A stretch of DNA of 64,000 nucleotides, from assembly GCF_030813505.1 (NCBI RefSeq), contig NZ_JAUSUE010000003.1; one strand, given 5' to 3'. Below, in pieces: positions 60,572 to 64,000 of the stretch. Both the position numbers and the translations under genes were made by a program. The notes under the pieces were generated by a model. That model was not told where the DNA came from, searched no databases, and worked only from the letters and a program-made list of their open reading frames with translations. Each line of letters starts with the position of its first letter. Positions within the stretch are counted from its first letter, which is position 1. This DNA is from Pectinatus haikarae (lineage in GTDB: Bacteria > Bacillota > Negativicutes > Selenomonadales > Selenomonadaceae).

Positions 60572-62047
60572 TTGGCTGGAATAGGTTTCGAGTTAAAACG
60601 ATTATTTGCAGACAAAAGCGTATATGGTTACAGCAAAGCTTTTTCATATACAATCATGGTAACACTTGGTCCTTTTATTCTTATGACAGTGATGATTTTA
60701 TCCATTCAGCTGATGCTGAAAATATTCGATAAGCCTTTTTATTTATCGGAGCTATACGTTGTTTCCGTTATTTATCCCTTTATCTTTTCTCATATATTTT
60801 CCAGCGGCTTCAATATGATCATAACTCGCTATATTTCTGACAAGCTCTACATAAAAAAATATGATGATATAATCCCTTCAATGTATGGTATATTGAGCAT
60901 AGCTCTTTTTTGCGCTGCCATACCCGGTGCTCTGTTTTTTTATTTTGCCAAAATTGATCTTATCCTGAAATTGTTCACATTTATTTTCTTTATGCAAATG
61001 ATCATGTTATGGTTGTTAGGTGTCTATCTGAGCGCACTGAAGGATTTTGCCAAAATCGTACGCTGTTACGGTATCGGTATTACCGTGGCAATAGTTCTCA
61101 ATTTTTTAGCTCTATATATAAATTTCCAGGATACCGTTTCAATGGCAATGATCTGTATGAATGCAGGCATACTGTTGATAAATATTTTGCTCTTGTTTGA
61201 AATAAAGAAATATTTCACAACATCCAGCAATGACTATTTGGGATTTCTCCCCTATTTTGACAATTATGGCAGTTTATTTACTGCCAATTTATCTGTTACT
61301 TTAGGAATGTACATTCCCAATATAATTTTTTGGTTCAGTGAAATGCAGACAGTGGTTTCCGGTACATATATCTATGCTCCGTCATATGATACTGCCACAT
61401 TTTTTGCATTTATGTCTTCACTGGCAGTAATGGTAATGTTTGTTGTAGTAACCGAAACAAATTTTTATACGAAATATGCACGTTACTTTAATTATATTAC
61501 AAATAAAGGAAACGCCGCCGATATTGAAACCGCAAAAATCGAAATGATTGGCACGATGTGGCGGGAACTGCGCAATATATTTGAATTTCAACTGGTGATC
61601 ACGCTTTTGTTCATAGTTGCCGGCAATTATCTTCTCCCGCTGCTTGGCTTGAATTATGAAGCCATATCAATCTATCAGGTTGTCTCTACCGGAGCATACG
61701 CTTGTGCCTTAATGCAGATAATCATCATTCTGCTGTTTTATTTTGAAGACAGACGCGGTGCCATGGTACTATGCATATCATTTTTGGCACTTAACATAAT
61801 TTCCAACTTGGTCAGTCTGCATATGGGACGCACGACCTTTGGCACAGGATTTTTCTTAACCTCCTTTATTATGCTGCCCGCAGCTGTATACAGACTGGAT
61901 AACTACATGCAAAATATAGACTATTACATATTTTGTAAAAGGCCGGTATATCACAACCGGGACAATGGCATATTTACTATCATTTATGAAAAGCTTATCT
62001 GCGGTAAAAGGGAAGGTGTTATCGTTGAACAACCACAAAAAGGCTGA
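60572..62047 (+). CDS. pelG: Pel export membrane protein PelG
   Basis: 491 residues with about 12 membrane helices, MOP/polysaccharide transporter type. Begins MAGIGFELKRLF, the PelG hallmark; start codon TTG at 60572 with AAAAGGAG upstream. It moves the growing polymer through the inner membrane with PelD/E/F. The next gene overlaps its 3' end by 23 nt. Confidence 0.93.
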   Translation: MAGIGFELKRLFADKSVYGYSKAFSYTIMVTLGPFILMTVMILSIQLMLKIFDKPFYLSELYVVSVIYPFIFSHIFSSGFNMIITRYISDKLYIKKYDDIIPSMYGILSIALFCAAIPGALFFYFAKIDLILKLFTFIFFMQMIMLWLLGVYLSALKDFAKIVRCYGIGITVAIVLNFLALYINFQDTVSMAMICMNAGILLINILLLFEIKKYFTTSSNDYLGFLPYFDNYGSLFTANLSVTLGMYIPNIIFWFSEMQTVVSGTYIYAPSYDTATFFAFMSSLAVMVMFVVVTETNFYTKYARYFNYITNKGNAADIETAKIEMIGTMWRELRNIFEFQLVITLLFIVAGNYLLPLLGLNYEAISIYQVVSTGAYACALMQIIIILLFYFEDRRGAMVLCISFLALNIISNLVSLHMGRTTFGTGFFLTSFIMLPAAVYRLDNYMQNIDYYIFCKRPVYHNRDNGIFTIIYEKLICGKREGVIVEQPQKG

Positions 62048-64000
62048 TGTAAAAACTGCCTCTTCGATTTTATATAGGAGGATGCGAAGCTCAATCTTCT
62101 ACGCGATCATACCGTTAGGATTATTTTTACCGGCCGGCAGCGCATCTGCCGCAGGAAATCCAGGCGCTGTATCTGCTGTGGATGAAAGTGAAGACACTAT
62201 AGACAGCATTCAAAATGAGGCACAGTCAGTAACTGACAGAAAAAATAATGAAGCTGCTCTGCAAAGCACACAAAAAGATTTACAGCAAACTGAACTGGAT
62301 ATTACTTCCACTCAATCATCCTTAGCAGATAATTCTGTGAATATCACACAAGGACAGGCAGATTTAACTGCCATCCAAAAAAATCTTCAGACAGCTGTGC
62401 AGCAAGAAGATACTGCCTATGACAATTTTTTAAAAGCCTATGCAAAAGCGCTTTCCGCCGTTGATGAAGCAACCGCATTACAAACAGAACTTATCCGTTA
62501 TCAGGCAGAATATGAAGCAGCCGTGTCATATGAAAATCATATCAACAGCATTTCATCCGTGTCCTCAAACAACACTACGGCTATAGCGGGTCGTGCAGAA
62601 GAGGGAAACGGCAGCGTACCATCAGAAATAGAGGCTAAACTGAAGGAATATAATTATGATGAAAATTATCTTGATACAATAAATAAACAGCTTTATGGCG
62701 GTCAATCTCAAGCCGACAGCGGCAGCACTGTCCAAGATGAAAGTGAAGAGAATGATGCTGTTCAGGAACAGGCAGCAGCCGATGCCGCATCCCGTACTGC
62801 ACAGGCAGAAAGCGAACTTGAAAATGCGCAGGGCCGCATGGACGAATTGCAGGATATCATCGCTGCAAGCGACGACGCCAAAACCGACTGGGATGATGCC
62901 CAAAAAGACGTTGCTGAACTTACAAAAGACGAATCAGAACAAAATGAATATTTGGCTGCTCTTTTGCAGGATCAACATGAACTGACAGGATATCTTACCG
63001 AATACATAGAAAACAGGAAGAATCTTGCCGATGATATCTTCTCCATAAAAGAACTGCTTAATCCCTATCAAAATTACAGCAGTTTGCAAACTTCGGCCAA
63101 ATTTTACACATGGCACGACGGCACCGGCCACAAGGGAAAACAATATATTAATCGGACAGATTACAGCGCAGCCATAGGAAAGTTTGAATTTGGTCTCAGC
63201 GGAGGAACTTTCAGATCAAATAATGAAAGCAGCAATAACGGCAGTGCCGGCGGTCTCCTCGATACAGACCTGCACATGGGCATCCGCAATTTTAGTGAAA
63301 TAAATCAAGTTACCTACAATATGGATATAAACATCCCTACAGGAAAAAACAATCTGCGAAGCACTACTGCAATGTCAACTGATCTTGTCCCTTATGACAG
63401 ATTCGGTGACGGTTGGCAGATCACTCCCTCCATACGTGTCAAACACAAAGTCAATGATATAAATTATATACTCTATGGCGGCGGTATAAATTTCAAGGGA
63501 AGTTATAATTACAACAACACCAGCATCAATCCCGGCACAGAATTTACAGGAAATATCGGCTGGCTGCATGCAGCCGAAGGAGAGCAATTTTTATCTCAGA
63601 TGTTTTTCAACAAATCCGCCAGAAGTCAGGACGGTGACCTCTCCTATAGGGACGGCAGCAGTATTGAATGGCGCAATACATATAACAAACAATTGACGAA
63701 AAATTATAACTGGCCATCATATGTTTGGCTGGCTTACAGCGCCAAACCGGACTATTATGATGACACAACTGCATCCGGCAGCCAGACACGTATCTTTTAC
63801 GGCACAGGCATAGAGAAAAAACTTTCCGCTAAAGAAAAGTTACGCTTGATGTTTCACGGTATGCACAGCATAGGCAGCGATTATGATCCTGTCACACAAC
63901 TGGCCTTCTCAGGCAGAGACAGATATTCTCTGAAACTGTCATATAATAAGATCCTCAATGACAAAAACAGTTATTCTGTTTCATTAGAAGATTTTTATAT
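62025..64000 (+). CDS. Exported coiled-coil / beta-barrel protein, candidate Pel outer-membrane exporter (partial)
   Basis: The frame is open from TTG 62025 (GGGAAGG upstream, overlapping pelG) to the end of the window, at least 658 residues. Residues 1-42: signal peptide (RSSIFYAIIPLGLFLPAGSASA). About 50-340: coiled coil rich in Gln, Asp and Ala. From about 355: alternating strands with aromatic and Gly residues (AKFYTWHDGTGHKG; YNMDINIPTGKNN; WQITPSIRVKHKVNDINYILYGGGINF), as in outer-membrane barrels of the phenol_MetA_deg/transporter type. No PelB TPR or PelC is present, so this may take their place. An ATG at 62093 is an alternative start. Confidence 0.7.
   Translation, partial: MNNHKKADVKTASSILYRRMRSSIFYAIIPLGLFLPAGSASAAGNPGAVSAVDESEDTIDSIQNEAQSVTDRKNNEAALQSTQKDLQQTELDITSTQSSLADNSVNITQGQADLTAIQKNLQTAVQQEDTAYDNFLKAYAKALSAVDEATALQTELIRYQAEYEAAVSYENHINSISSVSSNNTTAIAGRAEEGNGSVPSEIEAKLKEYNYDENYLDTINKQLYGGQSQADSGSTVQDESEENDAVQEQAAADAASRTAQAESELENAQGRMDELQDIIAASDDAKTDWDDAQKDVAELTKDESEQNEYLAALLQDQHELTGYLTEYIENRKNLADDIFSIKELLNPYQNYSSLQTSAKFYTWHDGTGHKGKQYINRTDYSAAIGKFEFGLSGGTFRSNNESSNNGSAGGLLDTDLHMGIRNFSEINQVTYNMDINIPTGKNNLRSTTAMSTDLVPYDRFGDGWQITPSIRVKHKVNDINYILYGGGINFKGSYNYNNTSINPGTEFTGNIGWLHAAEGEQFLSQMFFNKSARSQDGDLSYRDGSSIEWRNTYNKQLTKNYNWPSYVWLAYSAKPDYYDDTTASGSQTRIFYGTGIEKKLSAKEKLRLMFHGMHSIGSDYDPVTQLAFSGRDRYSLKLSYNKILNDKNSYSVSLEDFY

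Noticed and set aside
62622..62903. 93-codon minus-strand hydrophobic frame
   Set aside because: Antisense of the exported coiled-coil protein, whose frame is open over 1.9 kb.

Overview
ORGANISM. The window (low G+C) most likely comes from a diderm Firmicute of the class Negativicutes (Selenomonas/Pectinatus/Megamonas relatives). Gene starts and ribosome binding sites are Firmicute-like. The last gene, however, encodes an exported coiled-coil plus beta-strand-rich protein of outer-membrane type behind a Pel polysaccharide cluster whose order (D-E-A-F-G) is the one known from Gram-positive bacteria. This assignment is inference.

LAYOUT. (1) 224-299 is an intact tRNA-Lys(CTT). Its 3' half is repeated perfectly (64 bp) at 29566-29629 and imperfectly at 35376-35456, so two integrated elements sit head to tail behind it. 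(2) Element 1 (254-29629, about 29.3 kb) carries a tyrosine integrase, excisionase-like HTH proteins, a helicase-like ATPase, a very short MOBP relaxase with MobC, a type I restriction-modification system, a four-gene XRE/AAA+ ATPase operon, several exported or lipid-anchored proteins with an OatA-like acetyltransferase, a phage-like recombination set (DUF932, PD-(D/E)XK nuclease, ERF annealing protein) and three toxin-antitoxin modules at its right end. (3) Element 2 (29566-35456, about 5.8 kb) has the R388-like order oriT-trwA-trwB-trwC. It lacks an integrase, and its relaxase is cut off beside its left end. It also has a duplicated operator region and a type I toxin-antitoxin locus whose toxin promoter lies inside the terminal repeats.

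(4) 35686-43896 is chromosomal: a glucitol-family PTS (IIC, IIBC, IIA) interleaved with two dehydrogenases, a SAF-domain NAD-binding oxidoreductase and an ABM-fold monooxygenase. It is divergent from two tandem SorC-family regulators, with a 37-bp palindrome between them. (5) 44045-48531 holds a DeoR regulator, a glycyl radical activase and a YbiW/PflF-like glycyl radical enzyme. (6) 48936-50736 pairs a divergent ClpX with a divergent peptide deformylase. (7) 50950-52647 is an EptA-like phosphoethanolamine transferase, followed by tRNA-Gln(CTG). (8) 53258-64000 is a pel operon: PelX-like epimerase, a pseudo-epimerase fused to PelD, PelE, a PelA-type deacetylase, PelF, PelG and a candidate outer-membrane exporter running off the window.

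HOW IT WORKS TOGETHER. Each element has its own pair of tandem terminal repeats at nearly constant distance from the att core (about 28 bp left, 115-123 bp right), as expected for integrase arm sites. The two elements therefore probably used different integrases on the same tRNA target. The pel operon probably makes a GalNAc-containing, deacetylated, c-di-GMP-controlled exopolysaccharide; its last gene may replace PelB/PelC for crossing the outer membrane.
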